A stretch of 64,000 bases of DNA from Blasia pusilla (lineage: Eukaryota; Marchantiophyta; Marchantiopsida; Blasiales). The first letter of the stretch is position 1. The number at the start of each line of letters is the position of its first letter. The stretch is taken from the NCBI GenBank assembly GCA_050084515.1, contig CM114272.1:32116001-32180000 (forward strand), read 5' to 3'. Made by a program: the position numbers and the translations under genes. The notes beneath the pieces are model-generated. The model was not told the DNA's origin. It was given only the letters and a program-made list of their open reading frames with translations, and searched no databases. Positions 21,336 to 33,257 of the stretch are shown one piece after another.

Positions 21336-24318
21336 TCCCCCCTACTTGCCTCTTTGTTCCGCACTTTTCCATTTCTTCCTTCCTCCACCTCCACTCCCTC
21401 CCCTTGCCTTGCCTTCCTCCGCGAGCTATAAGTGTGGGCCCCACCTTTTGCAAACCATGTGTGCGGATATGTCCAAACTTATAAGTCCATGTGCGCCCTA
21501 GGGAGGGACTTGTCCATTTTTTGCAACCATGATTTTTTTGGTGACAAGGTGCAGTGGCATACCCTGGGAAATGGTGCTCTATAAAGATTAGACATGCATA
21601 ATAAGAATATTTTCTTTTATGATCCCACCTACTTGTTGCCATAATCCCTATGACTTGCTGGAAACATTACTCCCTATGTTGGTTTTGTGTATAAGACTCC
21701 AAAGCTACACTACGAGTCGGCCCGTTAATATCTTTCCGTGCGACTAGGCTTGCAATTGGTTTCATATTTGTCTGCAAACTGACATAGAATCTTAGGTAAA
21801 AGTGTCGGCTAATTGGCCATTTTTATTACCAAGTATAGCAACCAACAAAAAAATAGAAGGAAGTTCAAGTCTACTTCATTAGTGCCGTATCTATTTGATG
21901 GCTCTTCCAACAAGTGGATGTTGGGCAGTGTTCATACCAAATAATGGCTATCAGATGTTGCATAAAGTGGGTAATGACCATTGCGTGCTGTATAAAATGG
22001 TTAGTTACTACTGAGCTAACATGCTTGATCGTCGTGTGCTATGTGAATTGAATCCCTAGGTTGATGTGAAATATAGACATCAACCTGATGGTGATGCCTA
22101 TGACACATCCGCTTTTTACCACGTGGACACCCTCACCTCCCTCTACACTTGGGGCAACGTGCTACCAAGACATTCCAAACTCGGATTTGGGCACTGTTAC
22201 TAGGGGCCGTAGTGAGGGGGTGTGTGAATTTTCATGCAATGTATGAGAGCGGGCTAGAGCTCACTTGTGGGTTTTGGCCATGATTGTGATGTTGTATTGT
22301 GACAATTGCTATAACAAGGAATGGGTGATAATGTGGGGATAACGGGTGATCATTGTAACCAATTGAAAGAGGATGATTTCACCTTTCTATTCATATAAAT
22401 TTTTTTAAAATAGGAATTAACAAACACAAATATTTCAACCCACAAGTGTGGCCTCTTCCACCAACACTAGGGAAAATTTTAAACGCAAATATACACAAGA
22501 CTCAATAACCATTACCATCCATGTTTGTGCATCAGGTTACCACTTTGGTGGCCTTGGATATTTGCATCGAAGAGCCATCATTGATTGCAAGCTCAATTTT
22601 TTGATATAGATAGTGAGTGTAGGGACTTAAAACATGGTTGATTAACATGCTCGGTGGAAGCAAAGATAGGAAGAGTGGCAAGTTGTGTCAAGATTCTTCC
22701 TTAGTGTGCACAAAATAGAATATCAAGATAAATTTCGATGGTATCTTCCATCAGCAAGTTCTTATGGGCAGCGTAGGGATATATGTTACTATGAGAATTT
22801 TGAGTGCATTTTTTTCAACCTAAATATTTGAATTAAAATTCTCTCCTCATGAAGATAGACTTTGTCCCTCTATCTATTACCCGTTAATTTAGAAATCATC
22901 CATTTCTTCCCTTTCTCAAGGATCGAAGAGGATCTATCATCTTGTCCTCTCCAATTTTGGTCTCTTCCTCCATCTCACCTTTCTTATCCTATGGAGATTT
23001 TATTCCTTATATTTCAACCCTTTATGAATTGAGTTTTTAGAATATTTTTTGCCCCTTATGAATCCTCTAGATGTTGAAAATTTATCCCCTTCTTTTCCCT
23101 ATTCTATTGAAAATGTAGACTTATCTCTCCTCCCTTATCCTATTGAAAATCAAACATTAATTTTTTTCCCCTATATAGCCATCACTCGTTGAAAGTTTCT
23201 GTCTTTTTCTCCCCGTCTACTATTTAAAATTTAACCTTTTATCTCCTTCCCTCTCCCAAGAGCTTTGGGAGACTAGGGGAAATACATCTTACAAAAATGG
23301 AGAAAGAATGAGGCGCTACCACACCTTCATGAACAGTAGGAGATCCATGCAGCAAGCCTCTTACATCTTTGCCCCCATTCCCACCAAATTACATTATACA
23401 TTAGTGATATTCAGATGTGGCTAAACTAACCTTGAGATTGAGAAAGGAAGATTCTTTGAGAAGAAAAGCGAGGACAAATTATATAGATTTTGCAACTAGG
23501 GGCTTATTGATGATGAACATCATTACTTCTTCCACTACACCTTTCACAATCAATTGACTTCCTAGATCTCTTCGCTCACCCTACCATCAAGGTATGGGGT
23601 CTCTAAATTTATGGCTAGGCAGAATCATATTCAAATTGCTAAATTCTTAGATTGTTGTGTGAAGTCTAGGGAAACTTACTTGGCACCAAGGACCTCCTAA
23701 GCCCTTGTTGGTGCTTTACTGGTTCTTTCTTCAAATTTATGTTATTTTTACAAAACTAAGTCCCATGGCCCTATTGGGTCGTTGTGAAAATTAATTCAAT
23801 CCTTTGAAATCCTTTATGAAGCCTTGGCTCTTAATGAAAATTTTACCTAATCATTCCTATTCAAAAGGATACTTAAATCCCCACCCTCTAGGGCCTCATG
23901 AAGCGCTTCCTTGTCTATCTTTTATTCATAAATAAGTTTAATTTAATTTAAAATAATTTTAATTTAATTAATAGTAAATTAAATTAAATTTATTTCTATT
24001 ACACCAAGTACATTTTCAATTTTCTAATCTAAATAATAATGTAAATATACTATTCCTTTACGAGAACTCTACAAATCTTCTACCTAGCTTATGACCAATT
24101 ATGCCACACATGTTGATTCTTTAACAAATTTAGTATTATCTAATTTGAACATTCTACCATACATACTTTTCCATACTACTTCTTGGTGGATAACAAGTTT
24201 CTCAATAAAGAAATCTTGTTGATTAAATTGGACCTCAAAATTTTATTCTATCATATATCCCTTAGATATTATATTTCTTACCATAGTAGGTGCTTATATA
24301 AACAAGTCTTCTCAAGAC
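21336..24318. other. AT-rich intergenic DNA with decayed repeats
   Basis: No host gene is visible. A decayed LINE end at 23395-23690 is listed separately, and short AT-rich low-complexity stretches occur at about 23930-24060. The rest shows only short frames without recognisable features. Confidence 0.5.
23395..23690 (+). pseudogene. Decayed C-terminal domain of a non-LTR retrotransposon
   Basis: One frame reads LRKEDS..., then LYRFCN, GLIDDEHHYFFHYTF, with stops between. This resembles the Cys/His-rich tail that follows RT in many LINE ORF2 proteins (pattern C-x-x-C...D-E-x-H). The match is short and by recall only. It differs from the LINE at 41.9 kb. Confidence 0.4.
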
Positions 24319-24438
24319 ATTGGGAGAGTGATTTTTTCCTTTTTAGCTATGGGAGTATTTCAATATTTTGTATTATCTATTGGGAGAGTGGTTTTTTTCT
24401 TTCTAGCTATGGGAGTATTTCAATATTTTGTATTATCT
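24319..24438 (+). repeat. 60-bp tandem duplication
   Basis: Two consecutive 60-bp units (24319-24378 and 24379-24438) start attgggagagtg and end tattatct, differing at a few positions in a T-rich stretch. Confidence 0.92.
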
Positions 24439-25084
24439 CTTCACTTTGGAAGACGTTATACGAGGCAATGGAGGGAATTTCATGCACCTTGTATAAACTT
24501 TAGGATAAATTGTAGAGGAAGGTGATGGGACACGATAACAAGGAATAGGCACATGAGATTTTTAGATTGTTTCTCTGAATTTATACTTCCTTGTTACAAT
24601 AGGCAACTAGAACTTGAATGTAGCCCATCGGTCACAAAGAGATAGGAGTTTTTTAGGAGCTATGCATATATGGATCATGGAGACACTGAAATAGATTAGT
24701 AAATCCATGATGAAGTAAGGGATCATGTAACATTTTCTGAATAAGTTAAACTTGTCGATCTTAACTTGAATGTGCATTTGTTCACATGTGGAAATGAATG
24801 CACCTAATATTTTTCTCATGTGAATTGAGAACGATAAAAATTCACCTTTTGAATCCCCATAAAGTTTTCACAAAGTTTATCGCTTAAAAGATAAGTCAAA
24901 TCCTTAATAATTGAACTTATAAGGCGCTCATCGGAGGGTAGGCTCTTACTAGCTTCTTGTATCTAGAACACATAATTTTACATAAGAAATGGTTCGAGGT
25001 TTCAAACTAAAGACAATGCAATTTTTTCCATTTGCAAATTGCCAATTTTTCCTTAAAGATCATATTTGATTCTTGCCGAAAGCT

Positions 25085-25250
25085 ATGCACCAACACTATA
25101 TGATAGTGACTTCCTCCTCTCATGTGGTACCTCCTTCACTTCTTCCTCTCCTTACAACCATCCTGGTCTCTAGCATTGTTGACTACGGCATGAGGTGTAT
25201 GGTTGCAAGGCCACCACATGCACTACTTAATGAGTAGTCTCTTTTCGATC
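25085..25250 (+). repeat. LINE 3' UTR fragment
   Basis: This matches 43741-43905, the sequence directly downstream of the broken LINE ORF, through blocks such as cactatatga, cctcctctcat, ggtacct and catgcactacttaatgagta. It is probably the 3' end of a severely 5'-truncated member of the same LINE family, in the same orientation. Confidence 0.65.
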
Positions 25251-25272
25251 ATTGTTTATGTGAAAAATAGTA

Positions 25273-25568
25273 CAAATGGACAATATCCTTCTAATATCTC
25301 TTTCTTCCATTTAAAATTCACTAGTACAACCAATTGTGGCATAGATTTTATTGTTGCTTTAAAAAAAAAAAAATCCTCCGGTACCTAGTAGGGTTGAGTT
25401 CCTTTTGTAGGCTTTGATTCCAAATGGACAATATCCTTATGATCTCTCTTTCTTCCATTCAAAATTCACTACTACAACCAAATGTGGTATCGATTTGATT
25501 ATTGCTTAAAAAAGGTTTTGCTCCCTTTACCTAGTGGGGGTTGAGTTCCTTTTGTAGGCTTTGATTCC
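25273..25568 (+). repeat. 148-bp direct tandem duplication
   Basis: Two units (about 25273-25420 and 25421-25568) both run from caaatggacaatatcctt to ttgtaggctttgattc, with small indels around an A-rich tract. No coding potential is visible. Confidence 0.85.
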
Positions 25569-27253
25569 AACTCTATAATGGATACAAAAGTCACATGAGG
25601 GAAGGTACTTACCCTTGGTCTACATCCAACTAAATTCCATCTTTCAAGTCCTTCATATTAGTGTCTATTGTAACCGATTGTGATCCCATGTCCATAAGCT
25701 TTGGGCAATGAATCCAGGTTGAAAGGCTACCAACTATCGACCAAAGGTTTTGCTATGTATGTTGCGAAGAAAGGACGAGAGAGAGAGACTTTTGATGTAG
25801 TACCCATTGTAGTAGAATTGCGAACATTCACCCATTGCCCTGGTTTGATGATCCACGTGAGAGAGGGATCAACATCTGTCAAAAAAGGGGACAGATTAGC
25901 TGGCATGATCTGCAAATTATCTTGAAAGATTATGCTTCCATGCAAATAAGATCAATACTAAAAATATTAGAGCTAAAGACTCCCAAGGAGGATAATTGAT
26001 AAGAAAAGTATCCTTGTTACTGAAATGAACACACATTTTGAAACTAAATAGCTTGGATCTCCATTATTCAAACTTCTGACTCCATGCTGTTCGTGTATAA
26101 CCTTCAGGTTCCCCTTTATTCTCACTCGAATGCACGTTCTAAGATGTATCTTCGAGATGACAATATCAGGGTCGTTCTTCCAATTCTCCTCACTAGAAGT
26201 GGAGCACTTGTGAGGAGATTACATCTTACAGCCGAAATTACAGACCATAATTTACCCTTTTTCCAAAGAAATAAATATATGAATCTATAGTTTTACTATC
26301 GCAACAACACAAGCGCATTGAAGATCTCGAGGGCAGGTTATGCTCATTGATTGGCTCGAAGGACACAACACGTTAAAACCGGGAGAACGATGAGTTGTGG
26401 TGAAATAATCAGCTTCATTGAATATAGCAGGAAAGAGTTGCTATCCGTTAGAAAGAATTTCTATACGTTAGAAATTTGATTGGTATTAAAATTAATCTGT
26501 TTAGGATCATCGCATGCTCGATCCTTCTGAAAGAACTTCCAAGTACTTAATTTAAAACTTCCACCACATACTTAAATTTGGATCCGACAACGTCGATCCC
26601 ATTCAGAGGAAAATTCTACTGCTGACGATAATGACATGAAATGGAAAATCAAGCGCTTGAAACTGTACCCCACAGGAACCTATGAAATTTAACCTCGCCT
26701 GTCTGCGGCACAAATAACACCAAATGGGAACGTTGTCTGGAGGAGCCAGCCAGAATGTAGGTGGCAAGAATCAAGGTCTCCATTATGGTAGCACCACTCG
26801 GATGGTCACAAGCCAAAAATATGGTCTTACATTTTCCAACAGCTCGTAGAGAGCCACAATCCCAATTCCAACTGTACTGTCGATCTGCTTCAGGAGAGGG
26901 CATGGGATCACGAACAAGGTCTACAAACGTAGCGAAGCCTTCCCCCGCAGACGTGAAATCGTGCTTGCAATGTGCTAAATGTGCTCTCAGTTACTGAGGG
27001 CGAGTCGATGTACTGCATTAGGCGAAAAACGTGTGAAAGACAGCACCAGAACCACTGCAGGGGCCCGAAGAAACGAAGCGATTCCGATGCGTTAACAGAG
27101 GAGTAGGTTTCCAAGCTTCCCAAACGTCTCTGGTTCCATGACAAAGAGACGTTCCTCCTTTATAATTCAATGTCTTAATATACAAAGGAACGTAGACACA
27201 CTCCTAAACGATGCACGACTGACTGGCTGACTGATCGACCTAGCAAAAGTTCT
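25569..27253. other. Region downstream of petM, no gene recognised
   Basis: A 74-codon plus-strand frame (25701-25925) and minus-strand frames at 25727-25945 and 26649-26903 look gene-like in composition, but I recognise no family and see no splice structure that joins them. The last few hundred bases should include the petM 3' UTR. Confidence 0.35.
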
Positions 27254-27607
27254 TCACTCTGATTCCTCGACAGCTGCTTCGACTCGCAGCAGTACGAATC
27301 CGATGGCGATACCCGTAAGAACCAACACACTCATCACGGGCACGATTGTGAGAATCTCCTGTCCCACGTTGCAAGTCGTCCTGGATCGGACTGAGCAGGA
27401 GGTTACGAGGTTGGCGAATTGTCTCTCTGTGCTCGAGACCAAACCCAAGCCCGAGACCTTGTTCTCCGCCTTGAGACCTCCGAAAAGGTTCAATTTCCTC
27501 GCTCCGCCGTGAATAGCGCTCCGCTTGACACCATGTCGGACACCAGCGGTTCCAACGTTCGCCACAGGCGAGCAGGTGGCCATCCTAGCTGCTGCGACCG
27601 CGGCCAT
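27254..27607 (-). CDS. petM: PetM, cytochrome b6f complex subunit VII, plastid precursor
   Basis: This single-exon gene encodes 117 residues. The C-terminus is a PetM signature: an Asn/Cys/Gly lead-in (TTCNVGQEIL), one membrane-spanning segment (about residues 84-107) and the ending GFVLLRVEAAVEESE. Before it come LKAENKVSGLGL and STERQFANLV, also typical of plant PetM precursors, and an Ala/Arg-rich transit peptide. Mature PetM is a one-helix subunit at the edge of the thylakoid b6f complex, which passes electrons from plastoquinol to plastocyanin. The ATG at 27605-27607 begins MAAVAAARMATCS; the frame continues open upstream for 54 codons, but that part is hydrophobic and Cys-rich and is probably 5' UTR. 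A second ATG eight codons on is an alternative. Length agrees with the family (about 120-125). Confidence 0.92.
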   Translation of the reverse strand: MAAVAAARMATCSPVANVGTAGVRHGVKRSAIHGGARKLNLFGGLKAENKVSGLGLVSSTERQFANLVTSCSVRSRTTCNVGQEILTIVPVMSVLVLTGIAIGFVLLRVEAAVEESE

Positions 27608-30600
27608 TTTCGGCTCTGCAATCCAATCCTCGCAAAGCAAAGTCAAAACGCAAGGCCAACCGAAAGCTGCAGCACAGACAACGCAGAAACGAGCCGACAC
27701 CGAGGCAGCAGCGAAACAGAAGCTACGGACGAGAACAAATGCGGACAACGCGTTGAGAGCGATAAACAACCGAAATCTCTTGCACTGAAAGAGTGGAATT
27801 GAGCTCGCTCAGACCTGCGTTTTGCCTCAAACAGGAGAGAGGGATTGCAACTTCTGCCCCACACGCTCCTGGATATGGCAGTAACTCGATCTGATCAAGA
27901 AAATGGCGGTCGGGGAAATGGCGAGGGACCTGAGATTGTCCGCGGAAGATGGTGAGATTTCATAACCGGACGCGATCACAGGTGATCGACAATAAGAGGT
28001 CGAGAGTGGCCCCGCCCTATCCTTCTCTCCAGTTCGGGCTCGCCTGTGGTTCAAAAGGCTCACCTGATACCACACTTCGCGGACGGAAAGAGAGTGGGGC
28101 GTCTCAAACCAAGTTCCGCCCGTAAGAGGTCACATGTTTTTATATAGTAATGTAATATTTTTATTCCCTATTTGTTATTTATTCGGTAGAGAATGAGTTT
28201 CGATCATTTTGTAACGTTGTAAAGCCAACCTTATTATGAGACGGGTTCTTTGATATGGTGCAAGTTGTGCGACGTCTAGGTAGTTTTTTCGGGAGAACCG
28301 GTACAATTTTGGTCTCTACAAAATCAAACCGCACATTCTGAATTTTTCCTAATTTTGATCGGTTAAATAGATACAAATACAAAGGAGAATCTATCTATGC
28401 TGTTGGTTTTAGGCGGGTGATTGAGAAACTGAATCGGAAATTTTTAAATTCTTCCGGCTAGCTCAACAAGTAACCCCGATTCTCCATGGACATTGATGTT
28501 GTGCACTATCCGACGTATAGTGGGGATCTTTGACATCCGTTAGTAGAATTGTACTAAAATCAAACATCTTACTAATGATGGGTCATTAATTAGGAAATAT
28601 GAGGTATTAATTAGTCTTCCGATTTTGTAAGTAGGGTGATTGATGCAACCCGAAGTTCATACGGTTGGATCAAGATAATTGACCTTTGAGTAGCCTAGCG
28701 TAAAATATCAAAAATTAAGTCACATCAAGTATCAAGACATCTCATTTGGGGATTATAGCCAATAGTTGTTATAAGAAGTAATTTGATGCCTAAAGAGGTG
28801 CTTCTTTAGGGTGATACTTTTAAATTATAACTCTAGAAAGAGGAACTAACACCCTAACCCTAAACAAACAAACAAGATTTGAATAACAATCCCCAACATA
28901 CGTTGGATAGATCGGTAGTGCAAGACAAAAAAAATAAAATTGGCCATACTTGGTAATGCAGGTTGAAAATATCATATTCATAAAGATCCTGTATCACTCA
29001 ACTAAATGTATACTCTAAATTTTACAGTGCCTCATTGCATCATCAATGTCAATAAAGATAATGAATGAGAACACAATCTTTTGATGCTAGACGAACTTTT
29101 TTTAAAACGTTCTTCACTAACTTAATAAGATTCTTGTCATTCATTTGTCACAAATATTTTAATATTTTTTTAGTTAGGGAAATTTCTATACTTAAACAAG
29201 TATGGTTACAAATTTCCAATTTTAGCTTGTATTTGGAGCAGCTATGTATTTTGAGATTATAAATTAACCTTTCACTTAGATGTTTTATGAATTGACTTCC
29301 AACAATGCACTATTTATAATGCAAAATATTAGCTCGATTATCATTCGATAATTTGCAAATGCAATTATCAAATTACGTACATTTATCACTTAGAAGATCA
29401 ACACAAAAAAAAGTATTAGACTACCTAGAGATGGCCTAAACTATCTTTCTACAAGATAATTACAAAATTTCATATCTCGAGGAGGAAGACCTTTTCCATA
29501 ATTACAAGGAGTTGTGTGAATAAGCTAGGTGTGGAGAAATCTTTGAATGATGGACTATAAGCTACTTTGTGATGGGTAAGTTGGAAAAATTCAATGATGT
29601 ATTTATTGTTCTTCCCTATATCTTGTACATGTATATAAAAATTTCAAAAATTTAAAAATAATTTTTTTTCGTATCTTGTATGTTGAAACATATCTACCCT
29701 ATTTTTGTATTAAAATTCAGATGAGGGAATGAGATGTATTTATCTAATTGACTTCTTAAACTTATGTTTATATTCTAGACTTACTCTATGTCATTTTTCT
29801 TTGAAGATTTATGCACCACACATACCTATTCTCTAACATGATTGGATGAAGAATACAAATAAATGACAAAATGATTCAAATGAGTGGTTTATGGATTTAT
29901 GGGGGAAAAATATTTGGCGTATCGTTGTAGAGTTTATCCTCAACTTCACCTAGCTTTATCCTGAAGCACTCTCGACCTTAAGTTATGGAAGCATAAGACT
30001 TATATTGAGTCCCAAAGACTTGATCGATTGCACGATTTGTAGCTAGTTGAGAAGCCATGGAGCTATAATTGGGCGGAGTCTCTCCAAGTGCATAGCATTC
30101 CCATGGGAAGCCTTTTCCCTAAGCCTCGACCTATCTCTTCAAGTCGCTCGCCAAAACTACAGTGTGTTAGTTAATTCCTTTAGCTCAAACGTGAAAAAGG
30201 CCAAAACCACATCACGGTTGGTTCTTGGTTGAAGGGCTTGAGCCGCACAGAGAGGTAGAGTGTTCCCCCCTATGGATACTTCTAGGGTTCTCTGCGGAAG
30301 CCCACCTTCCCCATTGTCCCCCTCGGGCCCTTGATTTTCCTCCTTAACCCAAATGTGGTTCGGAACCTGTGTATCGACGTTTGACTAGTTATCCATCAAG
30401 ATGGCTTGACAGAGGCTTCTTACGGTGCAAGAAGCCTCTGCCAAGCCATCTTGCAACGTATGTAGCTCTCAACTCCCCAAACACATCTTGGAGCTCGGAC
30501 CCGTGTTTCATATATCTCATGGCTAGCGCCCATCTTGACTACTCATGTGTTCCTAGCTTCTCGCCCTTAATTGGGCACTTGGTTCTAAGGTCTCAAACCT

Positions 30601-31540
30601 TGCTCATCTTGGTTTTGTCTCCTCAAGTAGCTACGCCCATTTCTCACCTAAGACTAATCATAAGACATGTGCGTGTCTCGCGGCTAGTTCCACCGCTCTT
30701 CCTAGTCTCGTGGCTGGCTAGTCAAATTTGTAACTTACGTGGATGACAACAAAGTCTTTCCTCCTTGGACCCGTAATTATGACTCGCTTCCCAAGTCCCC
30801 GCTAATGTGGGCGTCAAAGACTTAGCTAATTGCAACACGCATGTTCCATAAATCTGTAAATCACTAATTTGAATCATCATATAGAAGGTTGCTAGAGATT
30901 CATTTTTCATGGATTTTGGTGATTGCACCATATTCATGGTTACTTTCTGATTTTTGTAGATGTCAATTTTTTCATCCATTATAAAATTTATCTTATTAAT
31001 AAATAATTATGATAGTTAAACATTATGAAAGGTTAGATACCATTGCGGATCCATGTACTTTCTTACAAAAAATTACATTTGGTCTTACATAGTATAGGTA
31101 CTATGAGAGATTTAGATTTCTATCAAAGAAAAGAATAAAATCTTAACATGTTTACTCACATAATATTATATACAAGAAAATTATTTAATGGAATTAAATT
31201 TTTATTTTATAGTGATAAAATTTAAGTCATATTGATTTTTTTAATAAATATTATAAATTCAATGTCTAGTCCAAATAATGTAGAACCATGTGTTGCAAAT
31301 TTTATTTTTCTTTATGATCTTGTCATGTCATTTTCTTTTCCAATCATATGTAAATTAAGGTGTTTGAATTTTTTTTTATCTTCCTTGCATAATATGGATT
31401 GCTATATGACTAGCCTAGTATTATGCATATAACCAATTATGATGAAAAGCATTTTTTTTCCATGTTACTTTTTTTTAATTATCCCCCTATTATGTTTGAA
31501 AGATATATTTACAATTTTGGAACCTGTTCTCCCATAATAA
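27608..31540. other. petM upstream region and AT-rich intergenic DNA
   Basis: About 27610-28130 is GC-richer and probably holds the petM promoter and 5' UTR. From 28.1 to 31.5 kb the DNA is mostly AT-rich without a recognisable gene. A 23-bp hairpin at 30397-30453 is listed separately. Confidence 0.45.
30397..30453. repeat. 23-bp inverted repeat with 11-nt loop
   Basis: The arm at 30397-30419 is the reverse complement of 30431-30453 except for one position. The stem is long and GC-balanced with a short loop, so a transcript would fold into a near-perfect hairpin. No larger inverted repeat extends from it. Confidence 0.88.
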
Positions 31541-31897
31541 TATACTGATGTAAGTCCGTGCTTACAATAGTTTATTATACACGAGTTTAGATTACCTCCT
31601 ATAATTAACTTTCAAAATTTTCAAGTGTGATTTTAAATTAATGTCGAACGATCTTATTGGATTAGAAGATGAATAATCTTATTGGTTGAAAGTGCGAAGT
31701 GTCAAAATAAAAGGAGTTCTCAAATGAAAGGGCCCTCCCTAATAAAGATAGTAGTGCACAGTAAGTGCCTTCACACAAATTCAAAAATAAATTTCTTGTT
31801 TCCCTTCAAATTTTTTTAGTGTTGCATACCAAGTGATACTTGTACATGCCTAATAACATTCAATGTGATAGAAAAGAAGATTCTCCAACAATAATCA

Positions 31898-32128
31898 TCT
31901 ATATTATTATTGGAGAGTGCCTTCTTGATTTGCAAATACCTCTATGTTTGACACATGGCAAGTGGTCAACAAGAAAATATTTCACATGCTACGGGTAGTA
32001 GAATTTTTTTTTGAAATTTTGTATGATATATTTAGTCCTTTCATTCGCGTCCCTTCTTTTCACGCGCGGGACAGAGGACTCCTCAAATACTTTTTAATTT
32101 CCCGTGCATCGCACGGGCACCTTACTAG
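31898..32128 (+). mobile_element. Small non-autonomous Helitron
   Basis: The 231-bp element starts TCTATATTATTATTGGAGAG after an A. It ends with the hairpin CCCGTGCATCGCACGGG (32101-32117) followed by CACCTTACTAG, the typical plant Helitron 3' structure (short GC-rich stem about 10 bp before CTRR). It has no coding capacity. The base after CTAG is A, not the expected T, so the exact end may be altered. A related element lies on the minus strand at 59782-59980. Confidence 0.75.
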
Positions 32129-32530
32129 ACTATATTATTAAGAAAGAATGGAGTTAGGGAAACCCTCCTTCAAGGTTGCCACTTGTCCTTTCAAAACTCT
32201 TCTCCTATTGATATGTTTTTAAAGAATATTTAAATTATAACCGTAGTTAATCGCTAGCTAACTCACGTTACTCAACAAGTATGCGGCCCCTTTATAGACA
32301 TTTGAAATGGTAAGGCAATGTTAGAAGTGCGATGTGAAACGCGTTTATTCATATCTGTACTATTACGGGAGAGTGCTTTCTCCCCGTCCAAACATCTCCT
32401 TATGTCACATGGCGATTTCGGTTAATGAAATAGTGCAAAAATTTTCCCCTCATTCGTGCACAGCACAGACATCACACATATAGACATATATTGGTGTAAG
32501 CCCGTGCCTACGGATTTAAATTACTTTATG
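32129..32530 (+). mobile_element. Further Helitron-like fragments
   Basis: Directly after the first Helitron is ACTATATTATTAAG, similar to a Helitron 5' end. At about 32350, TCTGTACTATTACGGGAGAG begins another. A degenerate stem-like cgtgcacagcacag occurs near 32455. The sequence around 32490-32600 also resembles 31545-31700 (gtaagYccgtgc... followed by related AT-rich sequence), another dispersed repeat pair. Confidence 0.5.
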
Positions 32531-32824
32531 TAATTTTCAAATGCCATTTTAAACGACTCCAAGCAATCTTATTGATTAAAAAGAAAATTTCTGGGTTGAA
32601 AATACCAAATATCAAAATGAAAAAAATATTTACAAAATGAAAAGATATTCTCCAATATTCTGTAAGATGATTTTTTATTGGTCCTCAAATTGACTAGTGT
32701 CGTTAGATTGATATCAAGAATACTTTTATCATAGGAAAAGAAATTGATTAAAACAGTGAATATTTGAATAGATCTAATCTAATTCCGTTAAAAAAGGAAT
32801 ATTTAAATAGGTCTTATCTATTCA

Positions 32825-32907
32825 CGGTCCCTTACGGGACCCGTAAGGGACCGCGCCATGCACGAATTAGATCAGACATAAAACAGTATACTTACTGTTT
32901 TATGTCT
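32825..32907. repeat. Two adjacent perfect palindromes upstream of the LPA1-like gene
   Basis: CGGTCCCTTACGGG (32825-32838) is followed by one A and its exact reverse complement (32840-32853). Then AGACATAAAACAGTA (32874-32888) is followed by TACT and its exact reverse complement (32893-32907). They lie 350-430 bp before the start codon at 33258. Confidence 0.92.
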
Positions 32908-33257
32908 ACCTTCAATAAAACAGTAAACACATGACACTAAATCCATACGTGATGTTATCTTCTTTCATAGCTCCCACGTGGAGACGTCTTCCACACAGCT
33001 GACTGCAAGGAAGGACGTGGATATCTTTGGGAAGAGGAAGTTAATTTCTTCTTCGCGGAATCTTTCTGGCACCACCAAAACTAAAATCAAATTAGGATCG
33101 TGCTATCCGATGGTGCGGTTGGCTGGAAATGGAGAGGGAAGCGTGGTAGCATGGCCGGAGGACATAGCATTGTGCTGCGCCGCAGGAACTGCAGATTCAG
33201 CAGCCCTGAATGAAACACCAAGAAGAAAAGAAGCGCAGGTAGCAGTTTGGTAGCTAA

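Noticed and set aside
25701-25945. Small gene on either strand
   Set aside because: Open on both strands with balanced composition, but no recognised domain, splice structure or start context.
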